A stretch of 64,000 nucleotides of DNA from NCBI GenBank assembly GCA_900169235.1, contig FWCC01000048.1, positions 148,745 to 212,744 of the forward strand. The letters are read 5' to 3'. The stretch's first letter is position 1. Each line of letters starts with the position of its first letter. Under the pieces are notes generated by a model. The model worked only from the letters and a program-made list of their open reading frames with translations. It searched no databases and was not told the DNA's origin. Positions 30,519-41,474 of this stretch are shown one piece after another. The translations under genes were made by a program, and so were the position numbers. The stretch is from Zarea fungicola (lineage: Eukaryota; Ascomycota; Sordariomycetes; Hypocreales; Cordycipitaceae).

Positions 30519-30847
30519 GAAACTACTTCAAACACGTTATGCTACGGCATTGTTTCACTGGTTGCTCCTTCAGGCATTCCCTATCTTTGGGGGGCATTTA
30601 AATTTTGTATTCCAAAGTGTATATACCTTTTCTGTAACTCCTTACGAACCCATCATAGCGCAACATACAAAGCCAAGTCATGAATCATGGTTTTTTTATC
30701 TTTCTTCATGATCAAGCGCCATTTTCATTTGAACCAGCTGCCACGTTCTCATCATGTATAGTAGACCGGTTCCGGCAAATTAAGTCTTTAAATAGAAAAA
30801 CAAACAGCTTACTTGTTCACAAGACTCCTTTCTTGGGTACATTTTTA
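30519..30847. other. Convergent intergenic region, PSO2 and LSM2 3' regions
   Basis: 329 bp of A/T-rich sequence lie between convergent stops. No further feature was recognised. Confidence 0.45.
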
Positions 30848-31486
30848 TTATTTAGCCTTGGCTTGCTGTGTAGCTGCCTCTACAGCAGGTGGCGTTGTTG
30901 TTAGCGTCTTTGCTGACCATAATCCATGGCTGATAGACGTTTTGCTTACCTCTGCGAGTCGCGTCCTCTAGTAGTTGCGTATCTACTGACGAAGCGGGAA
31001 GGTGGACATATCGTACGACAGATCCTCGAATGAAGACATTCTTAACCGAACTCTGCACCGGTAGAAAACGGAAGGTCAGCTGAATTCGGCGCAGGGACGC
31101 GGCGGCGGGACGGCGGGACCGTGGGACCTCGAGGTTGTATGATGCCGCATGATTGAAAGGTTTTATTGCATACCATGTGAGGGTACTTCAGCTCCTCAAC
31201 AACGGAGATGTCGTCGAGCTTGATGTTGAGATACTGGTCCACACTCTTTAACGTGCCGCGCAGCTGGATGTCGTTCTTGAGCTCCACCGTGACCTCATGG
31301 TCAATGAGCGTCTTGAAGAAGCTGCACAACAGGCCATGTTTAGTTACTGTACAACGTTGATATCCTCAAAAATGTTTCTTCATGAAGCTAATTCGCAGGC
31401 TGAGGATTTTTTGCGTGCAGGGCTGCAATAAACTTGTTCATAAGCCTCAGAAAAAAAGCAACAGATACTCACCTGAAAAAGAGCAT
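30848..31486 (-). CDS. LSM2: U6 snRNA-associated Sm-like protein LSm2
   Basis: Exons are 31486..31473 (14 nt), 31321..31174, 31052..30950 and 30879..30848, giving 98 residues. The protein starts MLFFSFFKTLIDHEVTVELK. Sm1 (ELKNDIQLRGTLKSVDQYLN) and Sm2 (VFIRGSVVRYVHLP) are both complete, and the end is LLEDATRREAATQQAKAK. LSm2 belongs to the Lsm2-8 ring (U6 snRNA, nucleus) and the Lsm1-7 ring (mRNA decapping, cytoplasm). For the last intron I took the acceptor CTGTAG at 30880, which follows a GCTAAC branch point and restores the conserved RRE. An acceptor at 30913 would give a 37-bp intron and lose it. Three introns interrupt under 300 coding bases. Confidence 0.95.
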
Positions 31487-33675
31487 GGTGTTGAGTTGTC
31501 AGGCCGATGAATGATGATTAGGTGCCGCCGATTCGAGTGTTTCTATCTGTGGATATGAATTTCGACAGGTGCTTGGCTCTTTTCGGATGACTTAATTTTT
31601 TTTTCTCAATTTTTTGCCCAATTTAGACAGTCATGCAAAGTGTCATGGCAAGCATGCTAGATGTTGGCAGCTTGAGAAGCTTCACTCCAGCATCCTTCCA
31701 GTATTGTCACGTGAGGTATGCCCCACAACGTAGCCGCGTACAGCGGTTATGCGTGAACTGTCATCTTCAAAGCAGAACATGCAATCCCTTGTTATAGGGG
31801 TTAATAAAGCAGGTAACAAGGAAATAGTAGAGAGCTTTGAGACTGCTTAATTTTAATCACACAATGAGGTCAATAGCAAGACATCTCCAAACCACACGCA
31901 GAGACAAAGAGCAGCGGTCGGCTTTGTATACTGACGTGCGAAAATAGAAGATCCTAAGAATAGGAATCAATGTAATAGAAATAAAAGATAATACACCTTC
32001 ACAAAACAGACTGACGTTACCGGAGTTTACCGAGGCGCAATATTGTTGGCTGGCGGCCACCCGGGAAATAAGTACTCGGCATTTACCCACCTATTATCTT
32101 CAGTAATTGAGTTGGCCGCTTGGTTCTCGGCCAACTACCAACATTCTTGGAAATCACTAAATTATTTCAAGTATCGTCCTGACTCCTGGAGTCCAAGGTC
32201 CAAGGTCAATGTTAAAGTCTTGTTAGTTCATTCTCCTTTAGCAAACCTTGGATACTCTCATGTACAGGTCTCCGCCAATGGTCCCGCAAAGACTGTTGAC
32301 AACTGACTGAACTGTGCTTCCGGCGTTGACTGTCTGATGCTTGATTGGGTTCCCCACCGCGTCAGAAATTCCCCGGCATTTTCATCGGTAATCATGTTTG
32401 GCGCCAACGGTGAAACTGAGGGAGAAATTCTATCGGCACTCGGCTCGGTTGGGCGATGGGCGGCGAGAACCGATGAAAAGTCTCCGTCGGTAGTCGGGTT
32501 GGGGTCGCCATGGACAATCAAGTTGATAAAAAAGAAGTTCTAATCGGTAATCAGGTCGTTTGTAAACCGGGGAACCTGATAGTAAGAGTGGCTCCGTTGC
32601 GCCGCCAAACAGGGTGGCAATACTCTCCGATCCATGCAAAAGGCAAGGCGTCAGCTGAGCGGGCCTGCGGCAGCAGTGGTGACCTGACCTGAAATCTCAA
32701 AGTAACGAGTCAGTAACAATACCAGTAGATTGGTACCGACAGAGCTAAATCCATCATTTATATATTCTTGTCCTTTGGCAGGATAAGAGGCGTTGGCGTT
32801 GGTCACGTATACGTTGTCTTGAAACCAAAGGCGAACCATCCGCCGTAAACCTATCCAATATGTTGGTGTATTAGTATAACATTGAGCAAGACAGGATGGA
32901 GAATGACATCCCAGATTAGTAAAGGGTCTTCGTGGAAGCCTTTGAGTTGACTTTACAGCTTCTCGGAAGATGCATTTTGGGATATCAATGTCGACGAACA
33001 GTCCTCGATAATCTCGACAGTGCTATCGGTCAACAGAGACGTCGCAGCAATGGCTGCTCTGATGCTTTGAGATTCTATTTCTTTCAAGGAAGCCGCGATG
33101 GGGCTTTTGACTACTGAATAACTACTGTTCATAAACTGGCATTACCATAGGTCTGTTGTTTGTGATTCTTACAATGAGTACAAGTACTTATCACATATCA
33201 AGTCATTGGAACTTCTCAAGCTTCTGAGACTCAGATATCTATAATAATTTGGCGCAAAATATATACAAAAGGACGTTGAAAACTCTCTGTAACCGAGTCA
33301 TAGCGCAGTTCATTACCTTCGGCTTTAACCCAGTTAAGTACTAGATGTGGCCTAAAAGGGAAAGGTGGTCGAACAGGCGGAGTAACAGTGAATCTCACAG
33401 CCAAGAAATAAGTGCCAAAACACTAAATGAACGGCAATCCCTCAGTTTCAGCCGACTCGTGCATTCACATAAGCAGCAGAAGAGCATGATAACCCTTTTG
33501 ATGATTTTTAGCGTGGAGGTTTCATGTGGCTGATAAAAACTGCAGCAATTCGGCTCCTGCTACTAAAAGTGGTAATCTCTCTCCTCATGTTCAGCATCTC
33601 TTCACAAGGTTGTCTGTTACTCGTGACAACTGCCGTGACCATTTGAGGGGCTGTCTAGTACCACCACTTGAGGAA
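31487..33675. other. Gene-poor interval upstream of the frameshifted regulator gene
   Basis: 2.2 kb without a recognisable gene. The LSM2-proximal end holds an E-box CACGTG (31708-31713). An inverted repeat CCTTGTTA/TAACAAGG lies near 31790-31824. Around 32932-33117 and 32651-32839 there are short open frames without family resemblance. Base composition looks more A/T-rich and less structured than the flanking gene-dense DNA. No transposase, LTR or tRNA was recognised, though a decayed element cannot be excluded. Confidence 0.4.
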
Positions 33676-35249
33676 ATGGAGTCATCGCCTAAAACCTTCC
33701 TATTCGTCAACAAGACGCAGACCTCTCGCGTTCTGTCCCGTAGCGAAGGCGCTGAAAGAATCCATGTACAGAGCCATTCACAACGAGCCCGACGGTTGAG
33801 GGAGAACAAAACTGCCACCATTTTTCATGAATCTTGGTCAGTGACGACACCCGCAGAAAACCGTCTGGATCTACGGCAACGAAAGCCGAGGCCATCAAGG
33901 GCCAGCTCTTCAACACGTCGCTCCATTTCAACTACCTCAACAAAAGCAGGGCTGTCTGTTGCGAATTCCAAGTCAGAGGATAACCAAAATGGCGAAAATC
34001 TGAGGCGTAACCAGTGTCCGTCCGGGAATTGCTTAGACCCATTCGACTCCACGGTAGCTGGCAACGACATTGTGCATTATCATCATGCTATTATGGGCTT
34101 TGTGTACGGGAAAACGCCAAAAGTAGCTTTCTTTGCAGAGGCTTTTGCTCCTCCTATGCAACTGTTTGACCCGTCACCCATGAGGCACGATGCGGCTATT
34201 TCCAACAGATTGCAACACTGTATCCAAGATAGGGGGCTCATGTACTCAACCCTCGCATATGGAACGAATCTTTTGGGGTGGATGGAAGCCGCAGCTGAGT
34301 CGTTTAAATCAGCCGAATACTTTACCGCACAGGCGATCCAGGCAGTTCGTGAGCGCCTTGCATCGCCGCCGAATTCATTGGCCATGTCCTACAGAAAGGC
34401 AGACTCTCGGCTCGCAATGTCCATATACAGTCTAGCAATCAGTGAGCTATGGAAGGCCATACCCCTCATGCGACACCGAAACACCGATCACACTGCTCCT
34501 TTTGAACTACGACAACATATAAAAAAGCCCCTACAACATGGGTGCACTTTTATGCTCTTCTCGAACTGGTTAACAGCTCCGGTGGATGGCGTGCAAATGA
34601 TCCGTACGTTTTCGAGTCCGCCATTCTGGCGGACAAATACTTGGCTTGCTGGGAATCGACGACCCCCGTCATAGCCATGAGCAACTTGTCTCTGGAAGAC
34701 GACTTTGAAATCCCCGCGATAGAGCAGCAGTCTGTTTCTCTGGGAACAAAGCTACTTAGTGCTGACTTGGATCCAAAACTCAAATCCGTCATCGAAAAGA
34801 TTGTTTGCTATATATATTATGCCAGACAGTCCTTGGCCCTGGCACCATTGCCGCTCGATGTTCAGAGCAGGTTGTTTTTCCATCTCCAGTTACTGGCATA
34901 CGAATTGCTCAACCTTGTTGAAATTGGAAGAGTTGATAACTGCGTACGAATAACTGCTTTGATATTTCTGCATACAAATATCTACTATCGCGGTTCTCAG
35001 CTCTGTGCTGTGAGACTCGTTATGGAGCTCCGTTCTGCACTGGTGGCAGCAAGGTTCTGGGAGCAGTCCTTCGGTTCCGGGTTGCGATTCTGGTGCCTTT
35101 CCTCGGCGCTTCTCCTGACAGACCGTTCGCCAGACGATGAATGGTTTCACTCAATTCTGGAGAAATACTCTGATACCATCGTCAGCAATCCATCACCTCT
35201 CGAAGAGGCTCAGGCCTGCCTTGAACAGCACCTATACTTGCATGACTGA
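33676..35249 (+). CDS. Fungal-specific transcription-factor-like protein (PF11951 type), apparently frameshifted
   Basis: The upstream frame from ATG 33676 (MESSPKTFLFVNKTQTSRVL) has the SRSEGAERIHVQSHSQRARR signature typical of DUF3468/PF11951 regulators, then GFVYGKTPKVAFFAEAFAPP, LMYSTLAYGTNLLGWMEAAA and AMSIYSLAISELWK. It then runs into nonsense-like sequence. The family pattern resumes in another frame (FYALLELVNSSGGW, YVFESAILADKYLACWES, up to ACLEQHLYLHD and stop at 35247). The switch lies near the A-run at 34521-34526, and no intron with proper splice sites fits between. Total would be about 520 residues. No N-terminal Zn2Cys6 cluster is present in either frame, so it may not bind DNA by itself. 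It is either a real pseudogene or a homopolymer sequencing error. Confidence 0.6.
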
Positions 35250-36191
35250 CAGGCGGTTCAGTTGGCATTTGTGATAGAAGGGTTGAATTCCAGGTTATAA
35301 TTTTGCTACATAACCTGTCGGCACATGTATGAATTTATCTAAAGCAGAAATATATCAAGTTTGCTTTCTTGTTCTTTACTAGAATACACTGGGTAATCCG
35401 TATCGTGTGATATCACGGTAACGGTTATAGCAAGAAAATACGCTATGGAGCAGCTACGCGGGATAGAATATGTGCATTGCAGGAGGCTGTTTGGGAGATG
35501 CCCCCAACCAGCTAGCTATAATTCCAGACTCGTCATGATTTACAGGGTATATGTCAGGACCAGAGGTACCACTGGGCCACAGAGACCAAAAAGATCAAGT
35601 AATGTCCAGCCATTAGGCGGGACATCCCTAGCATCCAATATATACCTTCTATGTGTCGTGACAGTATATCTGAGCACTCTCTTCTATTGAACCACCCATA
35701 AGCAGTAAAGAGATAGTACAAGAGGCTTAAGTCTGACCAACTAATAAGGAAAGGACATTTCAATCATTGCACTATTACATAAAGAAAGAATCTGTCCATC
35801 ATAGGCTTGCATCCACTCAATTGAGCCGGGATGTTGGAACCGAGCCATGAAATAGTACCCAACACCTAGTTTACGTAAGCATTCAACTGTTATAGAGCAG
35901 TAGTTACGATGTCCTTCACGTAGTTGTACAACGTTTTAGACTCTTGTTGTTGTGACTGCTGACTCAGNNNNNNNNNNNNNNNNNNNNNNNNNNNNNNNNN
36001 NNNNNNNNNNNNNNNNNNNNNNNNNNNNNNNNNNNNNNNNNNNNNNNNNNNNNNNNNNNNNNNNNNNNNNNNNNNACCCTTCGTGATCGTACCAACACTT
36101 GTACTATGACCGTGCTAATTAGGTTGTGATGTCACAAGAACTAACTACCCTCATGTATTCTAACAGAAATTTATATTCAAAAACGCCTTGT
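35250..36191. other. Intergenic region with scaffold gap
   Basis: Nothing recognisable apart from an N run at 35968-36075 (108 Ns, probably an estimated gap). The gap sits beside the gene-poor insert, so repetitive sequence may be missing here. Confidence 0.7.
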
Positions 36192-39131
36192 TCATGCTAC
36201 ATGTACAAACCCGCGCTTCTTTGCGCTCCTTTCTTGGCTCTCTTCTTCCCAGGTGTCGTCCACGTAGTCCTTGATACTATTCTCCCGCATCTGCATGCCC
36301 ACTACCTTTAGGGCCGCAATATTGAACCCCATTTCATCCTTTTGCTTTTTGAGTGTCGCACGCAGGTTGGCACGGATTCCATCCAACATTGTCTTCATGG
36401 CCCGACTCGCTACAATCTGTTTGTGATGCGTCTTGAGCATGAAGAAGAGGATGCGGCAGCTGAGCGGGATGTTCATGGAACGCAGGGCGAATATATTGAG
36501 AAATGTAAAGAGCATGGGCACTGAGGCAAAAGGTAGCACCAGAAGCGCATCGTGCAGGGCCGCAGCCTTGATCTTTTGGAAAACCGACATGACGTATGCC
36601 TCGGCTGTGATGTTTCCAAGAGCCATAAAGACGATGTGGCGCTGGGGGGAAGGAGCGTTGGGGTTAGCCTCTTTGGCCTGCTCGTACTCCTTCAGGAGGT
36701 TCAGGTCGGCCATACCCAGGTCCAATGCTTCGGCTATTCGCTCACCGGCCATGAGCGTCTCGGTTGTCTGCTTACTGGCGGCACCAAACTCGTCGGTAGC
36801 ATCAGCAGCATCCTCTTCCCGTTCCAGCGACGTAGTCAGTGTGCCCTCGTACAGTTCCTCGATTTCCCGTTCACGCTCTTCTTCAAGGAAGATTTGCTCG
36901 TCGGTCTCATCCCATACGCGGATGCTCTTGTCATGGCCAGCACTGACCACGAAGTTGCCGGTGCGGCTGACCGCCATGGCCCAGACCTCACCGTGGTGGC
37001 CATCCAGTCGCTGAATCTGCTCAAACTTGTCGGCGTCCCAGTATCGAATCGTGCGGTCCTTGCTGCTACTGAAGAAATGGTGACCGTTGCCGTCTGAGTT
37101 GTGTGGTACGAACGCCACCTGGAGAATACTGTCCTTGTGGCCAAAAAGTGCCTTGTGACAGTCACCAAAATCGAGACCCCAGATACGAATATTCTTATCA
37201 GCAGAGGTTGTGACAATCAGCTTGCTGTCAAATGATATATCCATGCTAAGAACAGGCAGCTTGTGGCCGTACAAATTAAGATATAGCTTGAGGGAATCCA
37301 CAAAGAAGACTTTGACGGTATTGTCGAGGAGGGCCGCTGCTAGGTACTTGGCATCAGGTGAAAACTTGAGGGCAAGAATATCATCAGACACCTTTAATGT
37401 TCTTGAGTGAACCAACTTCAGCTTTGGTGTCGTTCTTGTAGTTCCAAGAACCTCTTCCTGAATTATGCGGAAGTCCCAGAATTTGGCCGACTTGTCGGCA
37501 CTGCCAGAAACCACAGAACGGCCATCCGGATGAACATTTAGAGACCAAATGGCGCCTTCATGAGCATCCACGCTATCGAGAAGAACGGCAGAAGCAACGT
37601 CAAAGAGCTGTAGCTCGCCGCTCTTTGTTCCCACCACGACGACCTTATCTCCAGGTAGGAAGGAACAGCTTAACGCGTAACCGCATTCAAATGTTCTAAT
37701 GCAAGCCTGTGTTTTTATATTCCAAATTTTCAGAGATCCATTGGAGGCTGTGGCCAGCATTTTATCATCAGAGCTGAGGGAGAGAGCTCTGATATCGGCG
37801 CGATGGCCTGGAAGGTCGACGGAGAGGGCTCGCGTGTAATCGGGGATATTCAGCTTCGATTTCTTCTCGCTCTTCTCTTTAGATGGAATACTGAAGTACT
37901 CCAACTGATTATTTGTCGTACCAACCAGGATGTGTAGATCTTTCTGGCCACTTGGTAAGGCCCATGAGGCGGAGCGCACCTTGCCTCCAGTTCTCACTAC
38001 GACATATTGAACAAATACATCGCTAATGTCTGCGGATGCGACATCCACCGCTGCTTCGTCTTCTTCAGGCTCTTGTTCGTCGTTTTTGCTATCCTTCTGT
38101 TTCTCACGACGCCTGCGTCGTTTGCGAGCAAGACCCTTTTTAACTTCAGATTCAGTCCTCATGCGCCAAATCTCGACAGCCTTATCGGCTCCGTGAACAG
38201 CAAAATATTCCTTCCTTGGATGAAAGGTAACATGGACAGCACGGTCTTTGTTTTGGCGGTGAAGGGTTCCGCGGTCGCCAAGAAACTTGGTAGTTGCAGC
38301 AAGGTCAACTCTGCCTGCACTGGCCGCGAGACTCTCAGAATCAAGCGACCAGACCTTCATCTCTCCATCATTTCCGGCCGTGATACAGCCATCCAGACCC
38401 GGAGAGACTCCAAGCGCCCAGCATTCTCCATTAGTTTGGGAAATGTGGGTTTCAATGCAGTGTCGGGAGGAGAGATCCCAAAGTTTTAGTAGCGAATCTT
38501 TGCCGGTAGAGAGCAGGAAGCCGTCGGAGTTGGTCTCCCCATCAAGAACCATAGCTCGAGATCCATCTTCATCCTGTACGTTGGATTGCGGCTCGATAAA
38601 CTGAAGACCTGTGACCTGGTCCTTGTGGCCTCTGAGCTTGAACTGGCCGACTTCAGCAACGAGATCCCAGACAATGATGTCGGTGTCTTTTGACCCGCTT
38701 GCGAGTCGAATTCCGGATTTGTCAAACGTGAGTTTGTTAATGGCAGATTTGTGACCATTAAAGCTCACTATCACAGTCGCAATTTTGCTATCCCATAGGC
38801 GAATGCTGCCGTCTTCGTAGCCGACTGCGAAAATGTCCGCGTCGGTTTGACTCTGCGCAATACAAGTGACGGGGGCTGTGCACTGCTCATCTCGCCATCG
38901 GCTGATCAATTCTCCCTTTTTTATATCCCAGCAGATGACCTCTTCGTTTGCAGCGACAACAGCTTGGCCAGCGCCTGTACCGGTTCGATCGTTCGCAGCC
39001 CAGACGACATTCGCTGTGGTTGAGGCAACAACGCCAAATGCTTTGGCGTGCTCGTACTTTCTGTGCGAGACTTGTCAGCATTTACACCATGGAAATCAAT
39101 TTGGAATTACATACAAGTACGATTTAACCAT
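36192..39131 (-). CDS. UTP12: U3 snoRNP protein Utp12/Dip2 (WDR3)
   Basis: Exons are 39131..39115 (17 nt) and 39060..36192, giving 961 residues. The spliced N-terminus is MVKSYLKYEHAKAFGVVAS, standard for the family. About a dozen WD repeats form two beta-propellers (YEDGSIRLWDSK, SGSKDTDIIVWDL, SADKNIRIWGLDFG, AGHDKSIRVWDETDE). A basic/acidic linker (KRRRRREKQKDSKNDEQEPE) lies between blades. The C-terminal Utp12 domain (ALLVLPFASVPMLFTFLNIF, RILFFMLKTHHKQIVASRAM) mediates UTP-B complex contacts. The protein is needed for early 18S rRNA processing in the nucleolus. The 54-bp intron has donor GTATGT and acceptor CACAG. It shares a 258-bp promoter with ARPC2. Confidence 0.95.
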
Positions 39132-39389
39132 CTTGAGGAATATGCGACCTTAATTGGTCCTTGTTGCTAGATATCATCACTAAAAGTTCAACACGGGCTA
39201 CCAAGGTCTAAGTGGGATTTTTTTTCTTGGCTTATCGATTAGCTTTTTGAGCTCTCAGCGACAGCGTCACGTGGCTGACCTCCAGCGGTGGTTGACGTTC
39301 GACTCCCCTCCAGCCCCACCAGGAGACGTCAACAGCTGCCCAGCTCTCCCGAGAATGACCAACTAGGCATCACTACAGCAAACATCACG
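39132..39389. promoter_or_regulatory. Compact divergent promoter between UTP12 and ARPC2
   Basis: 258 bp between the two start codons. It contains an E-box CACGTG at 39268-39273 (137-142 bp upstream of the UTP12 ATG and 117-122 bp upstream of the ARPC2 ATG). The ARPC2-proximal half is C/T-rich. Confidence 0.6.
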
Positions 39390-40574
39390 ATGCTTCTCCT
39401 CGACTATCAAAACGTGCTTATTCAATCGGTACTTACCGAGAGATTCTCTGGGTAGGATTGCTCTTAGCGTTACCACGTTGTTCTTCTCTAACGATGTCAC
39501 AGAGCCCCGCCAGCCTCTATCGACCAGACCATCTCGGACTTCGACGGTGTCACATTCCACATTTCGACCCTTCCCGAGACGAAAACGAAGATTCTTTTGT
39601 CACTTCAAATAAGATGTTTCGCTGATCTTGTTAAATACGGCGCTGAACAAGTTCTGCAAAGGGAGTACGGGGATTACATCTGCCCAGTTGAGGCTGGCTA
39701 TGATTTCTCTGTCTTGATTGATCTGGAAACGCTGCCGGAAGGAAAAGGTATGTACATCAATTGCACCAATGGATTTATGTTACTTTTCGTGTTGTCTTTT
39801 GCTCACAATTGCATCAAGAGGAACGTGATGCGCTTGCGCTCAAGTTTGCGCTACTAAAGCGCAATGCGATGGCTGCGCCGCTCGAGCAAGCATACGAGGA
39901 ACACTACAAGCTTAAGGAGGAGGCGTCGAAATTCACATCAGAGGAGGCACCTCAGGATATTCAGAACGGCGGTAGTGTCAAGGCTATTCATTATCGCGAA
40001 GAGGAGGCAATCTACGTCAAGGCGGCACACGACCACGTCACTGTCATCTTCAGCACCGTTTTCCGAGAGGAAACAGATCGAGTGTTTGGCAAGGTCTTTA
40101 TTCAGGAATTCGTCGACGCACGAAGACGGGCTATTCAGGGCGCACCCCAGGTTATCTTCCGGAACGACCCTCCGCTGGAGCTTCAAGGAGTTCCAGGAGT
40201 CAAGAGCACCGGAACTGGCGAGATTGGCTACGTTAGCTTCGGTCAGTCATACACTCTCTTGGATCGTTTCAATAAGCTAACATTGTTGAAGTTCTCTTCC
40301 CTGCCCATCTGACTCCGCAAAGAATGCAGCAGGTCATTTCACACATTCAGACATTCCGTGACTACTTCCATTATCACATCAAGGCTTCCAAGGCATACAT
40401 TCACTCGCGCATGCGCAAGAGGACTGCTGATTTCCTTCAAGGTGGGTTGGCGTGTCTGACGGCATGGTTCTATGCAATACTAACACAAGAACAGTTCTAC
40501 GACGCGCACGGCCCGAGAACGAAGAACGCGAGCGAAAGACTGCGACTGGAAGATCTTTCAAGGTGCAGGGCTAG
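39390..40574 (+). CDS. ARPC2: Arp2/3 complex 34-kDa subunit (ARPC2/Arc35)
   Basis: Exons are 39390-39451, 39503-39747, 39819-40241, 40292-40441 and 40495-40574, giving 319 residues. Landmarks are MLLLDYQNVLIQSVLTERFS, SDFDGVTFHISTLP, EERDALALKFALLKRNAMAA, REEEAIYVKAAHDHVTVIFS and YVSFVLFPAHLTP. The C-terminal helix (MQQVISHIQTFRDYFHYHIK, SRMRKRTADFLQVLRRARPE) contacts ARPC4. The product is a core subunit of the actin-branching complex used in endocytic patches. Four introns of 50-71 bp have good branch points (CTAAC at 40276 and ACTAACAC near 40480). All junctions restore the family sequence. Confidence 0.95.
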
Positions 40575-41474
40575 TTTTAGTTACACGCACAAATGTATTT
40601 GGAGACGATTTTTGAGGAACTTTCTAGCGTGTTCCTGGTGTTGAAGTAGACGGCACATATAACGCTCAACCCTTTATGCAAAAATACAATGAACAGGGGA
40701 ATATCGATGTTAGCAAGCAGGTATTAGTTGCTGCAGTGATATTTTACGGTCGATGAATTCGTAAAACATAGTTTTAGAAGAAAAGAGAGAGAGTATTGTT
40801 ATGGCAAAGGAAACTATACTGAGTGGATAGATAGAAGCCGGGAAGTCGGCAAAAAAAATCGCTCCTGATCACTGGACAAACGGGGAATCGAACCNNTTAT
40901 ACCACTAAACCATTCGCCCTGACTGAAGAGATGCTCACGGGTCAGCAATTTAAGCTTAGGAATGGTTTGAGAGGTGATGCATCGTATCATGCAATTGTCC
41001 GTAATTATGTCTTTCCTTACGGGGGCCACTTCTCTGGTTTACGAAGCTATCAAATGTGATTGATTTTTCTGCCATTTTTCTCAATTTTTATTCGGTTTTT
41101 TTTATCAGTATATGCTCAGGTCTAACCAATATGGCTAGCCTATTTTCATCGACTCAGCATGACCGCCTACCCTAGATTTCCCTCAGCAACGGGTAAATTT
41201 TATTGCACGGTTCGACAAAATGTATGTAACACCTTTGTTTTGTTCACCAGCGGTTTTCTCTTTGGTGTTTGACTTATTCCAGTTGCATGGGTATCTGACA
41301 TGATAAATAATTTTAGTTCGGGCAGTAGTTGTCGTACTCTTGGTGTTGCATTGTGCTTCAAGTGTGGATACACATTTGTGTATGACTTCGGCAACTGACC
41401 AGTACATCTTCCCTTTGCATCAGCTACATCTCCCGCAGCCGAGTCGCCCGACCCATGGGTGGTCGCAGCTGAAA
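40575..41474. other. Tandem intergenic region between ARPC2 and LCL3
   Basis: 900 bp holding the ARPC2 3' region, a gap-broken tRNA (minus strand) and the LCL3 promoter. No protein gene is supported. Confidence 0.5.
40873..40919 (-). tRNA. tRNA gene broken by a 2-N assembly gap; anticodon missing
   Basis: The minus strand reads GGGCGAATGGTTTAGTGGTA (acceptor 5' strand, D arm/A box), then NN at 40895-40896, then GGTTCGATTCCCCG (T loop/B box) and TTTGTCC plus A. The acceptor stem GGGCGAA pairs with TTTGTCC with two G-U pairs. About 25 bases covering the anticodon arm are absent, so isotype cannot be read. The D-arm sequence TGGTTTAGTGGTATAA is most like tRNA-Gly. Confidence 0.75.

Noticed and set aside
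33526..33675. Extension of the regulator to a start at 33526
   Set aside because: The codon is GTG; the family-like sequence begins near the ATG at 33676.
34442..34541. Intron joining the two frames of the regulator gene
   Set aside because: The only plausible donor (GTGAGC at 34442) would remove the conserved SELWK segment, and the acceptor candidates are poor.
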